Source: Amaranthus tricolor (Eukaryota > Streptophyta > Magnoliopsida > Caryophyllales > Amaranthaceae). From it: 64,000 bases of DNA. Of the stretch, positions 12,234 through 26,814 are shown piece by piece; the first letter of the stretch is position 1, and each line of letters starts with the position of its first letter. Where the stretch lies: assembly GCF_026212465.1 (NCBI RefSeq), contig NC_080049.1, forward strand, positions 8,624,735 to 8,688,734, read 5' to 3'. Under the pieces are notes generated by a model. That model did no database searches, had not been told where the DNA came from, and saw only the letters and a program-made list of their open reading frames with translations. A program made the position numbers and the translations under genes.

Positions 12234-13515
12234 ATGCCTCCATTCTTGAGAAAGAACGAAAATAGAGGTGATTCTGACCGTGTACTTCGGAACCTAGTGA
12301 AAGCCCTAGTTGGTACAAGAAACCCCAGACAGAAATCCTTGGAAAAGAGGGCTTCATCGATTAGTAAGAGAATAGCCCAGAGTAAGCCCTTTACTTATGA
12401 TGGGAAAGGACAACCTTCTGCGTTGGAAAACTGGCTTCGAGAGTTTGACAAACTCTTTAGTGTAGTTCGATGTCCCGCAAAATTTATGGTCGACCAGGCT
12501 ACATTTTATCTGGTCGAAGATGTTGACTACTGGTGGACACATAGTAAGGCGAGGCTGATAGTGGAGAATGATGGTGAATTAAGCTGGGAACATTTTAAGG
12601 GAGCGTTAAGGGATCAATTCTACCCACCTCACGTGAAGAAGGATAATTCAAACGAGTTTGCTAGGTTTGAAATGGGGAATTTAACAGTGGATGAGTATTA
12701 TTAGAAATTTATGGAATTTCTGAAGTTTTGCCCTGAGGACGTCCCGACTGTAACAAAGAAAATGCAACGCTTCGAACTGGGTTTATCGTACGAGATTCAA
12801 AAACACATTGAGATCGATAGGTACGATACTTTAGACCAGTTATATAAGAGGGCAACCCAGATAGAATATGTTATTAGGAAGGAGCAGGAGAAGTTGGCCC
12901 ATAGTGGGGACAAGAGGAGGGAACCTATGTTCCAGAATGCAGAGAGCGGGAGTAATCATGCACAAAACCACTTTAAGAAACACAAAACCTATGGGGATTA
13001 TCAAGAAAAAGTGTACCAGCCAGGACAGTCAAGTAAAGGTGGGAGAGGTTCGACATCTGAGGTCAGGGTACAAAAACCACTTTATGACCGCAATGGAAAG
13101 GAAAGAATTTATAACTGTAGGAGATGCCAGAAAAATCATCCAGGGAGAGATTGTCGGGGAGCATTAATGGGCTGTTCTTACTGTTGTAAATCGGGTCATA
13201 GGATGCATGAGTGCTATGCTCGATTGGGACAACAAGAGCCTCAAGGGGGGAATCACAGAGGTTTTCTACAACAACGCTTCAATAATGGTCGGAGTGGCAA
13301 TGACACGAGAAGTGGAAATCGAAACGGTGGTGATTTTGGTAGAAACCCTAAACCTTGGGGGTGTCTCAAACTTTAGGTTTCAGAGAAATCATTCCGGAAT
13401 TCAGCAACTTCAAGGGAATGCTAGGAATGAGAACTTTCCTGGACAACGAGGTAGTCAAGGAGGCGCTACCCCAGTCTCTCACAATAATGGCAGACTATCA
13501 GCAGTTAACGCTAGT
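12234..13515 (+). pseudogene. Chromovirus gag
   Basis: The best start is the ATG at 12234 (MPPFLRKNENRG), because upstream residues in the frame are hydrophobic and atypical. A Retrotrans_gag domain spans PFTYDGKGQPSALENWLREF to the FYPPHVKK segment. An in-frame TAG at 12702 interrupts it, then the same frame resumes with KFMEFLKFCPEDV. Two zinc knuckles follow: CRRCQKNHPGRDC (CX2CX3HX4C) and CSYCCKSGHRMHEC (CX2CX4HX4C). After 13370 a frameshift moves the Gly/Asn-rich tail into another frame, which ends at TAA 13516. Encodes the structural nucleocapsid/capsid precursor in intact relatives. Confidence 0.93.
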
Positions 13516-13518
13516 TAA

Positions 13519-13920
13519 ACAGCACAAGTGTCTGATGTGGTCATAGGTACTTTTTGCATCAATTCAAAGTCTGTTAAAGTTCTTTTTGATTCTGGTGCAT
13601 CGTACTCGTTTATTTCTAAATCTAGAGTTAAAGACTGAGGATTGGAAAATCCCGAGAAAACATCTTTCTCAGTTGTTATTCCTTCCGGAGAGACCTTTCA
13701 TTGTAGTATGTTATTTCGTGGGGTGTCGGTCAATATAGGAAAGACAAATTTCTCGAGTGATTTGTTTTCTTTGGAAATGGAAGGTCTAGATGTAATCCTT
13801 GGGATGGATTGGTTGGGTAGATATAAGGCAGTATAGATTGTGAGGGACAATCCGTAACGCTAAGCGGACCCCCAGGAGAGAAAGTTAAATATAGGAAGTT
13901 TTCCAAGGGACTCAAGGTAA
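13519..13920 (+). pseudogene. Chromovirus aspartic protease
   Basis: Frame with VVIGTFCINSKSVKVLFDSG, the DSGAS catalytic motif followed by SYSFISKSRV, then a TGA at 13636, then ETFHCSMLFRGVS and LDVILGMDWLGRYKAV, the conserved end of retropepsin in this clade. A one-base loss near 13832 shifts the frame ahead of the CEGQSVTLSGPPG segment. The catalytic aspartate is intact, but the product would be truncated. Confidence 0.92.
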
Positions 13921-13925
13921 AAATC

Positions 13926-15390
13926 GTGTCGTCCTTAGAAGCAAGGAAGCTAATAAAGCAGGGACAACCGTGGTTTTTCTGTAGTATAAGTAAGGTGGAG
14001 GTGTGGAAGGTTCGAATTGATGATATTCCTGTAGTCCGTGACTTCAAGGATGTATTTCCAGAAGAGCTTCCAGGCATGCCACCGAAAAGAGACGTGGACT
14101 TTTCAATCGATTTGATGCCTGGGATAGGGCGAATTTCAAAAGCTCCTTACCGAATGGCCCAAAGAAGATGGAAGAATTGAAAGTCCAATTGGAGGAGTTG
14201 TTGGAGAAGGGTTATATAACACCCAGTGTGTCGCCCTAGGGAGCCCCGGTGTTGTTTGTAAGGAAAAAGGACGGAACGATGCGTCTCTGCATTGATTACA
14301 GAGAACTTAATAAGGTCACTGTTAAGAATAAGTACCCATTACCACGGATCGATGATCTTTTTGATCAGTTACAAGGGGCAGGAGTCTTTTCCAAGATTGA
14401 TCTGCGGTCATGGTATCATCAGTTACGTATTAAGGAGGAGGATATTAGTAAATCAGCTTTTAGAACCAGATATGGACACTTTGAATTCACCGTGATGCCT
14501 TTTGGGTTGACCAACGCACCGGCGACGTTTATGGGATTGATGAATCGGGTTTTTAACGCGTACCTCGATAAGTGTGTGGTGGTGTTCATTGATGATATTT
14601 TGGTATATTCCAAGAGCCAAGAAGAACATCAAGAGCATTTAAGGATAGTCTTGCAGATTCTGCAAGAGAATCAGTTATATGCTAAGTTTTCGAAGTGTGA
14701 ATTTTGGTTAGAGCAAGTGGCTTTTCTGGGTCACATTGTTTCTAAGGAAGGAATTTCCGTTGATCCAGCAAAAGTAGCAGCTGTTCGAGATTGGTCTACA
14801 CCTCGGAATGTTACAGATATCCGGAGTTTCTTGGGATTAGCAGGATACTATCGTCGTTTTGTGAAGGACTTTTCTCGCATCGCTCGTCCACTGACAGCCT
14901 TGATGAAGAAGGAAAAGAAGTTCGAATGGACTGAGGAGTGTGAGAAGGCATTTCAGTTATTGAAGGAGAAGTTAACTACAGCCCCTGTGTTGACCTTACC
15001 TGATCCATCCTTGGAATACTCCGTCTACAGTGACGCTTCCAAACATGGATTAGGTTGTGTTTTAATGCAAGATAGAAAGGTGGTGGCGTATGCTTCACGT
15101 CAACTAAGGACTCATGAGGTGAATTATCCAACACATGACTTGGAGTTAACGGCTGTGGTTTTCGCATTGAAAATCTGGCGACATTACCTTTATGGTGTCA
15201 AATGCAAGGTCTTTACGGATCATAAAAAAGTTTGCAATTTTTGTTCACTCAATCCGAGTTGAATTTGCGCCAACGACGTTGGTTAGAACTTATCAGTGAT
15301 TATGACTTGGAGATTTCATATCACGAAGGCCGTGCGAATGTAGTCGCTGATGCCTTGAGCAGAAAATCGAGGCATTCAGTCTCAGCGTGA
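13926..15390 (+). pseudogene. Chromovirus reverse transcriptase and RNase H
   Basis: The linker with FKDVFPEELPGMPPKRDVDF is followed by a frameshift near 14160 and a stop at 14237 in the otherwise invariant SPWGAP motif (TAG for TGG). The polymerase then runs 14249-15262: [25 protein letters not shown] (usual glycine replaced by tryptophan), [23 protein letters not shown] with the catalytic aspartate pair, and [11 protein letters not shown]. RNase H shows [15 protein letters not shown] and [18 protein letters not shown] frameshift near 15226 in the TDHK-S-L region moves the end, with VVADALSRK, to another frame ending at TGA 15388. Confidence 0.95.
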
Positions 15391-16697
15391 ATAACCTCTG
15401 AGGAGTTGTGTAAGGAGTTTGGGAGAATAAACTTGGAGATAATCCAAGAAGGGGAATTGGAAGCCAAGTTGAGTGCCTTGTCTATTCAACCTACCTTTTT
15501 CGAAGAGATTATGGCTAAGCAACTGGAAGACCCAAAGTTCATTAAACTTTGGGAGCAGATCAGTGAAGGGAAAGCTGAAGGTTTTACAATTCATGAGGAC
15601 GGTAGTCTTCGTTTTAAAGGACGGTGGTGTGTGCCGGATGGGTGTGACTCCTTGAAGGAAAAATTATTGAACGAGGCTTATTATTCTAGATACTCGGTTC
15701 ATCCTGGTGGAGATAAGATGTATCAAGATTTAAAATGTATGTTTTGGTGGTCAGGTATGAAAAAGAATATTGCAGATTTTCTTTCCAAGTGTTTAACGTG
15801 TCAAAAGGTTAAGAGTGAACATCGAAGACCAGCTGGGTTACTGCAACCTCTGGAAGTCCCGGTATGGAAGTGGGATGACATATCTATGGATTTCGTGTTA
15901 GGGTTGCCACGAACTAAGGCTGGTAATGATACTCTTTGGGTGATTGTGGATAGGCTTACTAAGTCTGCAAGGTTTATTCCGATGAACTGTAAGTGGGATA
16001 TGGAACAACTTGCTCGTGCCTATATTAGATACGTTGTTCGATATCACGGAATACCTCGTATTATTGTCTCTGATCGTGATACTCGATACTTGTCACATTT
16101 TTGGAAGTCATTACAACAGGCTTTGGGAACCACTCTTCTTCATAGCACGTCTTTTCACCCTATGACGGATGGTCAGACTGAACGTGTCAATCAAATACTG
16201 GAGGACATGTTGAGAGCGATAGCCATGGAATGGCAAGGTTCATGGGATGAACATTTGGATCTGGTAGAGTTCTCTTATAATAAAAGTTACCAAGCTACGA
16301 AACAAATAGCTCCTTTTGAAGCACTTTATGGTCGTAAGTGCCATAGTCCTGTATGCTGGGATGATTTTACTGAATCTGTCACCTTAGGACCTGATATGCT
16401 TGTTCAAATGACTGAACAAGTAAAGTTAATTCGCGAGAAAATGAAAGTAGCCCAAGATAGACAAAAATCTTACGCCGATCTCCGACGTCGGCCTAATGAA
16501 TTTGAAGTGGGTGACAAGGTTCTACTTAGTGTGTCTCTAATGAAAGAAGTAGTTCGCTTTGGTGCTCGTGGAAAGTTAAGCCCATGTTTCATAGGTCCTT
16601 TTGACATTGTGGAGAAAGTAGGGAAGTTAGCCTATCGATTAGCATTGCCTAATGCTCTGGGTAAAGTGCACAACGTTTTTCACATTTCTCAGTTAAA
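15391..16697 (+). pseudogene. Chromovirus integrase
   Basis: Longest surviving frame of the element. The zinc-binding part has HPGGDKMYQDL and CLTCQKVK, but the first histidine of the HHCC set, expected in EAHSS, reads tyrosine (EAYYSRYS). The core has DISMDFVLGLP, IIVSDRDTRYLSHFW and TDGQTERVNQILEDMLRA, keeping the D-D-E triad. The GPF/Y-type C-terminal part (KLSPCFIGPFDIVEKVG, YRLALP, VHNVFHISQL) is intact. A one-base shift near 16696 disconnects the chromodomain. Confidence 0.96.
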
Positions 16698-16976
16698 CGT
16701 TACGTCGCAGCCTTTTCTCATGTATTAGATCCAGAGGCGTTAGAACTTGATGAGAGCCTAACCTATGAGGAACAGCTTGTTCGGATATTGGATAAGAAGG
16801 TCCATAGTACTCGTCGGAAGGATATCACCATGGTTAAAGTATTATGGTCCAATCACCGCTCACAAGAGGCAACCAGGGAGACAGAACACTCCATGCGAGA
16901 GCAGTATCCTCACTTTTTCTCTCAAGTTAGTAAGTTACTGGGACGTAACTTCGTTAAGGGGGGTGGAAGGCGATAG
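16698..16976 (+). pseudogene. Chromodomain tail of the integrase, frameshifted
   Basis: In the frame entered after the shift near 16696 the sequence reads through RYVAAFSHVLDPEALELDES, then LTYEEQLVRILDKKV, KVLWSNHRSQEATRETE and REQYPHFF. This is the chromodomain that follows integrase in chromoviruses and is thought to steer integration to heterochromatin. It has the aromatic VLWSNH core and the acidic helix, and ends about 120 bases before the polypurine tract. Confidence 0.9.
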
Positions 16977-17097
16977 GATTTTCGTGCGATTCATGTTTTG
17001 GGTTTCTTTGTGTATGTGTGTATAGAGATTATGTTTGTTTTACTTGTTTTGTGGTTATGTGTTATGATAAGTGTGGTTTTGGGGTCAAAACCTTTTT

Positions 17098-17107
17098 AAG
17101 GGGGTAG
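17098..17107 (+). promoter_or_regulatory. Chromovirus polypurine tract
   Basis: AAGGGGGTAG ends two bases before the 3' LTR; this is the expected plus-strand primer site. Confidence 0.85.
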
Positions 17108-17109
17108 TC

Positions 17110-19527
<2,418 letters not shown>

Positions 19528-19532
19528 TGAAG
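19528..19532. repeat. Chromovirus target site duplication, right
   Basis: TGAAG, identical to 8121-8125; the transposase reading frame resumes directly after it. Confidence 0.97.
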
Positions 19533-22500
19533 ACAGACCATCATCTCACTGAGAGGTGTTACGACGATATTTGTGGTATTCAGAACGAAGTGTTACCAGA
19601 AGACAATACGATGGTAAACAACTTTTACGAAACGAAAAAACAAATAGCTGCTCTTGGATTACCTGTTGAGAAGATAGATTGTTGTCCTAACAGATGTTTG
19701 ATATATTGGGGGAATAATGCGAATGCAACTTGCTGTTACGTTTGTGAAACTTCTAGATGGAGAAGAAACAGTAAGGGTGATAAGGTTTCGTGGAAACAAT
19801 TTCATTATTTTCCCCTAGGGCCCAGATTACAAAGATTGTATGCTTCAGAGGCAACAGCTAGGCATATGAGGTGGCATGCAGAGCACCGCACTAAGGATGG
19901 AGAGATGATACATCCGTCCGATGCTGAAGCATGGTTGACATTTAACGACATTCATCCAGACTTTGCATTGGAGACTCGAAACGTGCGGCTTGGTCTGTGT
20001 ACAGATGGTTTTAACCCATTTGGAAGTTCGGGTCAACAGTATTCATCGTGGCCTGTCATTTTAACACCGTACAATCTTCCGCCATGGATGTGCATGAGGA
20101 AGCCGTATATGTTCTTGACCGTGATTGTCCCTGGGCCGAGTAACCCAAAGCACAACATTGACTTATATCTTCAACTACTAATACAAGAGTTGAATATGTT
20201 GTGGGAGGAGGGTATTTGTACATTTGATGTGTCAAGAAAGGAGAATTTCCAACTACGAGCAGCTTTAATGTGGACGATCAATGACTTTCCGGCTTATTCG
20301 ATATTGTCCGGGTGGAGTACTGCGGGCCGATATGCTTGCCCTTACTGCATGGATGATTCCCAAGCTTTCTACCTTACGCATAGCAAGAAGGTGTGTTGGT
20401 TTTTTTAGAGTCAATGAAGAAGATGCACCGGAACATAATGAAGAGGCTAGTAAGTACTCTGCTGGATGGAAGAAGAGGAGCATATTCTGGGACTTGCCAT
20501 ATTGGAAAACTAACACGATTCGACATAATTTGGATGTTATGCACATAGAGAAGAATGTTTTTGATAACATTTTCAACACTTTGTTGTGTGTGCCAAGTAA
20601 AACAAAGGATCACATCAAGGGAAGACACGATCTGCGTGAACTTGGTATACGTTCAGAATTGCATCCTATAGGTACGTGTACACTCAAACCTTTATTTAAT
20701 TAATAATTAATAATAATTCATATAACATCTTCATATGATTATATACAGGTACGTCTATTCCTAGAGCTTCCTATACATTAAATGAAGAACAGATACGTGC
20801 CTTGCTTCAATGGTTGAAGAGTATTAGATTTCCCGATGGTTATGTCTCCAATATGGCAAGGAATATTGAAATGGCCAAGCATCAATTGTTCGGCATGAAA
20901 AGTCACGACTGTCATGTTTTCATGCAATGCTTAATTCCAATTGCATTCAGAGAATTGCTACTGGTGAAGGTTTGGGAAGCTCTTACAGAGTTGAGCTTAT
21001 ATTTTAGAAGTTTGACAACCACAAAGCTATGTGTGGAGGATTTGAGGAAAATGGAAGCAGATATTCCGGTTATCATCTGCAAACTAGAGACTATCTTTCC
21101 GCCCACATTCTTTGATAGCATGGAGCACCTTCCTATCCATTTGGCATATGAGGCTAGAATTGCAGGACCGGTCCAATACAGATGGATGTATCCATTTGAG
21201 AGGTATAAAAATCATATGTAATTAAATTTTTCATTATTCTACCAGTGAACTAATTTTTCCATACAGGTACCTTAGACATTTGAAACTGAATGTCAAAAAT
21301 AAAACTCATGTTGAAGCGTCGATATGCAACGCATATTTAACCGAGGAAGCATCGCATTTTGTTTCCCATTATTTTGAGCCACATGTGCGATGTAGGGTCA
21401 GAGACCTTCCTAGGAATGACGATGGAAGTTACAACAATGTTGTAACTGGTGTATTCACAATCTTCAGTCATCCAATAAGATTTCATGGAAAAGGAGTAGC
21501 ATATATTTTGGATGAAAGAGATACATAGATACGTGTTAATGAATTGTCCAGAAGTGGATGTATTTGTATCTGAGTTTAAAAGTTCAATTCAAAGACATCA
21601 ACCGAATTGGTCAAGTCAGAGGATTGAAGCGTTTGTGCAAGATAATTTCACTAATGCGTTCAGAACTGCAGTATGTTGTTCATCTATTACGTTAGTTATT
21701 ATGTATGTATGTCAATATTACGTTAATTAAATTCATAAAGTTATTTCCATTTGTGTTACAGGCAAGACAAGGATCATTCGATAACCGAGTGAACAGTGAC
21801 ATTTTGAAGCAGATTACTGAAGGACCACTAAAACATGCTCGGAGTTACAATGTCTGTTACACGAACGGATATAGATTCCATACAGTACGTCATGCATCAA
21901 ATAAATTAGCAGACAATAGCGGAGTGTGCGTCAAAGCTGTTGACAACAGTCGTGACGAAGAACATTTTTACGGGCAATTGCTTGAAATCGTAGAGGTTGA
22001 ATACCCGGGGATACCTATCAAAAGAGTAACGTTGTTCAAATGTCATTGGTATGACCCAACTACTACTGGAAATAGCCGCGGAACAAATATTCATAAACGA
22101 TATAAGTTAGTTGACATACATCAACGTCGCTCGTATCGTTTATATGATCCGTTTGTGTTAGCAAGTCAAGCATGTCAAGTGTATTATCTTCCATGTCCGA
22201 GTACAAGACAAAATTTAAAAGATTGGAGAGCGGTTTGCAAAGTCAAACAGAATAAATTTGACAAAGAAGTAGAACAAGAATCCAAAGATGCTGCTTTCCA
22301 AGAAGAAAATAGGGACCGTATTGAAATTGAAGAAGATGTATCCCACACACCGCTTCTTGATCCATCTGGCGAAATTGTTCAACAGGTGCATGATAATGAT
22401 GAAGATACTGAAGAAGATGTGGATCTTGTACTGTCAGAAGACGAACAATCCGAAGATGAAGATGTTGAGAACGACGACTATTTTAGTGATGAAGATTAAT

Positions 22501-22584
22501 TTAATTTTTTATATGTAATTATTTAATATTTTGTAATATTTAATACAATTTAATTATAATCCTTCGAATTATTAATATTTTTTA

Positions 22585-22742
22585 GTAATAATAATAATAA
22601 TAACAACAACAACAAAATAATAAATATATATCAACAATAATCATATTAACAATACTAATAATAAATAAAAACAGTAATAATTATAATAATAATTATAATA
22701 TTGATTTTAACAACAATAATAATATTAATAACGATAACAGTT

Positions 22743-22779
<37 letters not shown>

Positions 22780-22780
22780 C

Positions 22781-22814
<34 letters not shown>

Positions 22815-22840
22815 TTAATAATTATAATAATAATAATAAA

Positions 22841-22887
<47 letters not shown>

Positions 22888-22890
22888 AAT

Positions 22891-22921
<31 letters not shown>

Positions 22922-22976
22922 AGGTAATAATAGTAATATTAATAATAATGAAATTAATAGTAATAATGAGAGGTAA
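22585..22976. repeat. (TAA)n-rich microsatellite
   Basis: Almost 400 bases of imperfect TAA/AAT repeats with occasional AAC and GAA interruptions, between the transposase stop codon and the internal GTCGC array of CACTA-1. Long isoleucine/asparagine frames here are artefacts of the repeat. Confidence 0.97.
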
Positions 22977-23026
22977 CTGCACAGCCATATTTTTCACCAC
23001 TGCAGCACGCAATTATCGATGCTTAG

Positions 23027-23262
23027 AGACGCACTAGCGACTGGACCGCTGGTCGCCAGCCTGAGAAGTCAAACAATCTTCTCTTTTCAATTCAGTCCGC
23101 GACGACCCCGCGACCAACCCCTCGTCGCTAACTGCTGCCATTCCACTTCAAAAGCTGCGCCAAATAACTTGTCCACTGCAGCAAGTAAAGTTGTTCATTC
23201 TCGAGGTTCGGGCGACGACGCAGCTACCGCCCTGTTGGTCGCCCACTGGTCGCCCACTTCAG
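23027..23262. repeat. CACTA-1 internal GTCGC/GCGAC motif array
   Basis: Eight exact GTCGC or GCGAC pentamers in about 235 bases, including TGGTCGCCAG and two adjacent GGTCGCCCAC copies. Vocabulary is the same as in the two subterminal arrays, but this cluster is about 2.2 kb inside the right end and just upstream of the leader of the TNPA-like gene. A 124-residue frame across it (23019-23393) is not considered a gene. Confidence 0.85.
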
Positions 23263-24194
23263 AAGACAAAACGTCATATGAAGCCCTAATTCCTCATTTC
23301 CTACGCAAACCTCATTTCCTACGCAAACCTCATTTCCATACTTCTTCATTTTCCTTCAACTTCTACTCATCTTTTAATCTTTTAATCTTTTAATCATTTC
23401 CATACTTCTTCATTTTCCTTCTCCATTAATTTTCCTTTATCTTTTAATCTTTTGCTCATTATTTTGTGATTTCTACTCATCTTCAACTCTAAAAAACTCA
23501 TCTTCTTATTAAAAGGTTAGTGTTTATTGTTTATTTTTTAAATTATTTCAATGTTCTTGATGATGATGATGATAAATTATGTTTGAATGCTTTTTTTTTT
23601 ATGTTTGATTTCGAGCTATGGAGTACATTGTCATCGTGAACATGTTTTTCTAGTTATTTCACGATGTTCATGTTGAATTATGTATGTTTTTTTTAAAATT
23701 TCGGATTATGGTATATTTTGAGCATGTTTACTGTTATTATATTGTTTCATCATTTTTTGTATGTTTTTAACATTTTCGAATTATGGTATAACTTGAGCAT
23801 GTTTAATTTTTTTTATGCGTTTTTTGAATTTTGGAGTAATTTATATTTTCGAATTATGAATTATGGTATACTTTGAGCATGTTTTATGTTATATTTTTTT
23901 TCTAGATTTTTTTTATTTAATATGTAACTTTTGAATTATAGAGTAATTTATTTTTAATATGTTGTTATTATATAGTTCCGAATTTTTTTTTTGTTTCAAA
24001 TTTTCGAATTTTTGAGCATGTCTAATGTAATTTTTAAATTTAATTTTCGAATTGCTTTAATAGTATACGTAGTAATGTTTAGTTTGAGATGAAAAAAATC
24101 ATTACGTAGATAAAATTGAGACATTTTATGGTATAGATAAGATTGATTTTTGTTGAAAATAATATTAGGATTTGAAATAAATATTATAGGCAAA
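23263..24194 (+). promoter_or_regulatory. Leader and 5' UTR intron of the TNPA-like gene
   Basis: A stretch with the repeated unit CTCATTTCCTACGCAAAC leads to a pyrimidine-rich leader. A donor-like AAAAG/GTTAGTG at about 23515 and an acceptor TATTATAG ending at 24189 define a 674-base T-rich intron directly before the ATG at 24195. The arrangement copies that of the transposase gene. No clear TATA box was identified. Confidence 0.5.
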
Positions 24195-24860
24195 ATGAGC
24201 AGCGACCCAAATGATTGGGCTAGCAACTATTTCTTGAATAATTTGTCGAGTAGCCACGACGACAATAACGACGAAGATAACAGTAACCCAGTTCAAGGGA
24301 GTAGTGAAAATACTCCAAGTGATTCCGTTCAAAATATGGAAGAGGATGATGGAGATGATCCTCGTCCGGATCTTCCATGGCTACCAATAATAAACAAGTA
24401 AATATTTTAATCATCTTATTATCATTAATATTTTTTCAATATTAAAATTTCAATGTTTACTAATTTTCTTAATTATTGTAAGATTTAATCCGATATCCGG
24501 AAATACCATCGCATCCAAAATAAGGGCTACCTTCAATCATAGGCAAGATGTCGAAGGTAGTACTTGGAAGGGTCCGCCTCTCAGATTATTTACCCTCCCG
24601 AGCCAACAGATATTCCGTCTTCTCAGCCTGCACAACCTGATTATGACGCCATTATACAACAAAGGTTTGCGGATTTAGAAGCCCGGCAAATGGAGTTTAA
24701 TAATCAATTATGGGAAGCGATACGAAGAGGAAATGCTCAGACAGCCTATGAGTATCATCAAAGGATGACTGAACAAATAGCAAGAGAACGAGAACAATTT
24801 ATGAAATTCCTTGAATCGCATTTTAATTTGAATCAACCCCCTCCTCCACCTCCTCAATGA
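24195..24860 (+). pseudogene. CACTA-1 TNPA-like gene, internally deleted
   Basis: Exon 24195-24397 (MSSDPNDWASNYFLNN, then an acidic Asp/Asn-rich stretch ending PDLPWLP) splices over 24398-24482 to a part reading NPISGNTIASKIRATFN and DVEGSTWKGP, which matches the start of the Transposase_24 (Ptta/En/Spm) family. The frame is then lost near 24571, and the sequence passes straight into a Pro/Gln-rich C-terminal region (QRFADLEARQMEFNNQLWEA, REREQFMKFLESHF, polyproline end) in another frame, stopping at 24860. The conserved middle of the family is missing, so the copy could not supply the subterminal-repeat-binding protein. Confidence 0.75.
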
Positions 24861-25106
24861 ATGATTAAAAATATTTGTAATTTTTGTGAATTTGTAATTA
24901 AATATTACATTTATATATAATATTTTCAGCTTTTTCATTTTAATATATTTGTTCTATGTGTTTATATTTTTGTTTAATAAATATAACTAATATAAAATAT
25001 ATAAAAATATAAAATATATATAATTAATATAAACATAAAATATAAAATACATATAACTAATATATATAAAAATTTAAAATATAAACACATTATACTATAA
25101 AATATA

Positions 25107-25402
25107 AGGCGACGGCATGGCTATGAAATATAATTGGTCGCCAGTCATGTCTGCGGGCGACGGCTTAGTGGTCGCCAATTTGTCGCCAGAAGCGACGCCA
25201 TTGTTCATCGCCATTTTGTCGCCAGGTGTACCTTTTGGGCGATGGATAATTTCGTCGCCTGCTTGTCGCCAAGTCTTCGTTTAAAATGGGTGACGAACGG
25301 GCGTCCATTTGGGGATTAGCGACGAAGAAATTAGCGACCACTAAATAACCCGTCGCCCGCCTGTCGCCAACCCTATTTTTGACCATTTAGCTATCAAATG
25401 GC
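25107..25402. repeat. CACTA-1 right subterminal motif array
   Basis: I count 14 exact GTCGC or GCGAC pentamers in about 300 bases, in both orientations, equal in number to the left array. Frequent forms are TTGTCGCCA and GGGCGACGG. Confidence 0.88.
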
Positions 25403-25421
25403 GACGAAGTTGTCTGTTGCC

Positions 25422-25443
25422 AATTTGATAGTTTTCTGTAGTG
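25422..25443 (-). repeat. CACTA-1 right terminal inverted repeat
   Basis: Reverse complement reads CACTACAGAAAACTATCAAA and pairs with the left end. The TAA duplication follows. Confidence 0.95.
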
Positions 25444-25446
25444 TAA
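25444..25446. repeat. CACTA-1 target site duplication, right
   Basis: TAA, matching 6673-6675. Confidence 0.9.
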
Positions 25447-26660
25447 TCTTCTTTGAGATGGCTTTTTCTGCTTTTTCGGTGATGATGATTTGCGAACTCT
25501 AATACGTTTTTTCGTTGATGATGATTTATAACCTCTAACACCTTTTTGGTCTTGATTTTCTTTCATTATATATCCTAAAATCACATAACTTAAGTTATAT
25601 AATAACATAAAGTTATCAAATAACAAAATAATGACATAAAAGAACGATATACATTGCTAATATCGTAGGGGACTAGGGGTTATATCAAGTGCTTAAACTT
25701 TATATAATAATACATAATATAATAGGAATAGGTTAGAAAAAAGCAAGCCCATTTCTGAATTTTCGGTGGCCTAGAGACGAGATTAAAAAAGGGGTCCTTA
25801 TCGCTAAAAAATCTTTATTATTATCCTCATAAAGTATTTCATTGGATTCATGAAAAGCTAAATTATTTTGTGATTCTATTATTTATTTAATTTATTTTTT
25901 TTTTCCTTTTTTCACAAAATGAATATTTTCATCGCAATATTATTATAATATAATAATATAAGTAAAATGAAGATGGAGCAATATAACCCGATTCTTAAAT
26001 ACCAAGTACTAAGCTGTCTACCAAATTGCAATCTCTTTAATTTAATGAATCGTGAGCATTATATGCCAATATATATTATTCCACTATTACTCTTAATTCT
26101 TAATTTTTTTAATATTTTAATTTAAATTTAAACCTACCTAAATTTTGAAATATAAGGCCCTGGCCCAGCCCACCTTTGCGTCAAATACGAGTCTGGAAAA
26201 AAGTCAAAAACCCATGTACGTAGATGGTTTTAAGATGAGAAAAAAAGGGAGAAGTGGAGAACTAATTGGCTAAAAGTCTAAAACCTAGATTATATGCTAC
26301 TCCGTCATGAATCACTAGAAAATACAAGTATTTAGCCCAATAAAGAAAATTAATGAATATTTTTTAATTGAAATAATGAAATTGAATTGTATAAATAAAT
26401 AAAATAAAGTTAAAACGTATAGGAAAAAATTAAAAGAAAACAATAAGTTTATTTTTAAATTAATAAATTCAATTTATATAGGATGATCTAATATAAAAAA
26501 ATGAGACAAATTAAGAGCTACGATAGAATAAGCAGTTCGTCTAGTATGAGACTGTCTCACCATGAGTCAGACCCATATAACTAGCTTATTTCTCTAATTG
26601 ATTAATTTAAAATTGTAAGTGATCATTTTAATACACTATATGTACATGAGTCAGCCCAAT
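25447..26660. other. AT-rich intergenic DNA
   Basis: No supported gene. A minus-strand frame at 25447-25581 is Lys/Ser/Arg-rich (MKENQDQKGVRGYKSSSTKK) and ends at the CACTA-1 insertion; across the empty site it would add only about a dozen residues before a stop. A GAGACTGTCTCACCATGAGT motif at 26548 resembles a dispersed repeat end also seen near 31815. Confidence 0.4.
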
Positions 26661-26669
26661 AAAGATTAA

Positions 26670-26800
26670 AAAATTGTTAATTCTTCCTTCCATCTTATGA
26701 ATTAAAAATTATGTGCATATTTTATAAGTCATTAAAGTCCTTCTTTCCATACCATATGATTTTGGGATGGTATCTCCTAAATCTTATGGAGTGTAATGGT
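26670..26800. repeat. Dispersed gene-fragment-like repeat, copy 1
   Basis: Resembles 36475-36580: both contain ATGAATTAAAAAT, a TTTATAAGT segment and CCATATGATTT-GGGATGGTA-CTC-TAA-CTTATGG. Copy 2 also contains a minus-strand frame (see 36337-36543). Confidence 0.55.
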
Positions 26801-26814
26801 AGGTCCATGGTTAT

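Noticed and set aside
22701..22976. Poly-isoleucine open frame
   Set aside because: Translation of a TAA microsatellite.
23019..23393. 124-codon open frame
   Set aside because: Composition follows the GTCGC motif array and the leader of the TNPA-like gene; no similarity and no splice support.
25387..25626. Lys/Ser-rich minus-strand frame
   Set aside because: Half lies in CACTA-1. The native half is about 45 residues, and the empty-site continuation ends quickly; no domain recognised.
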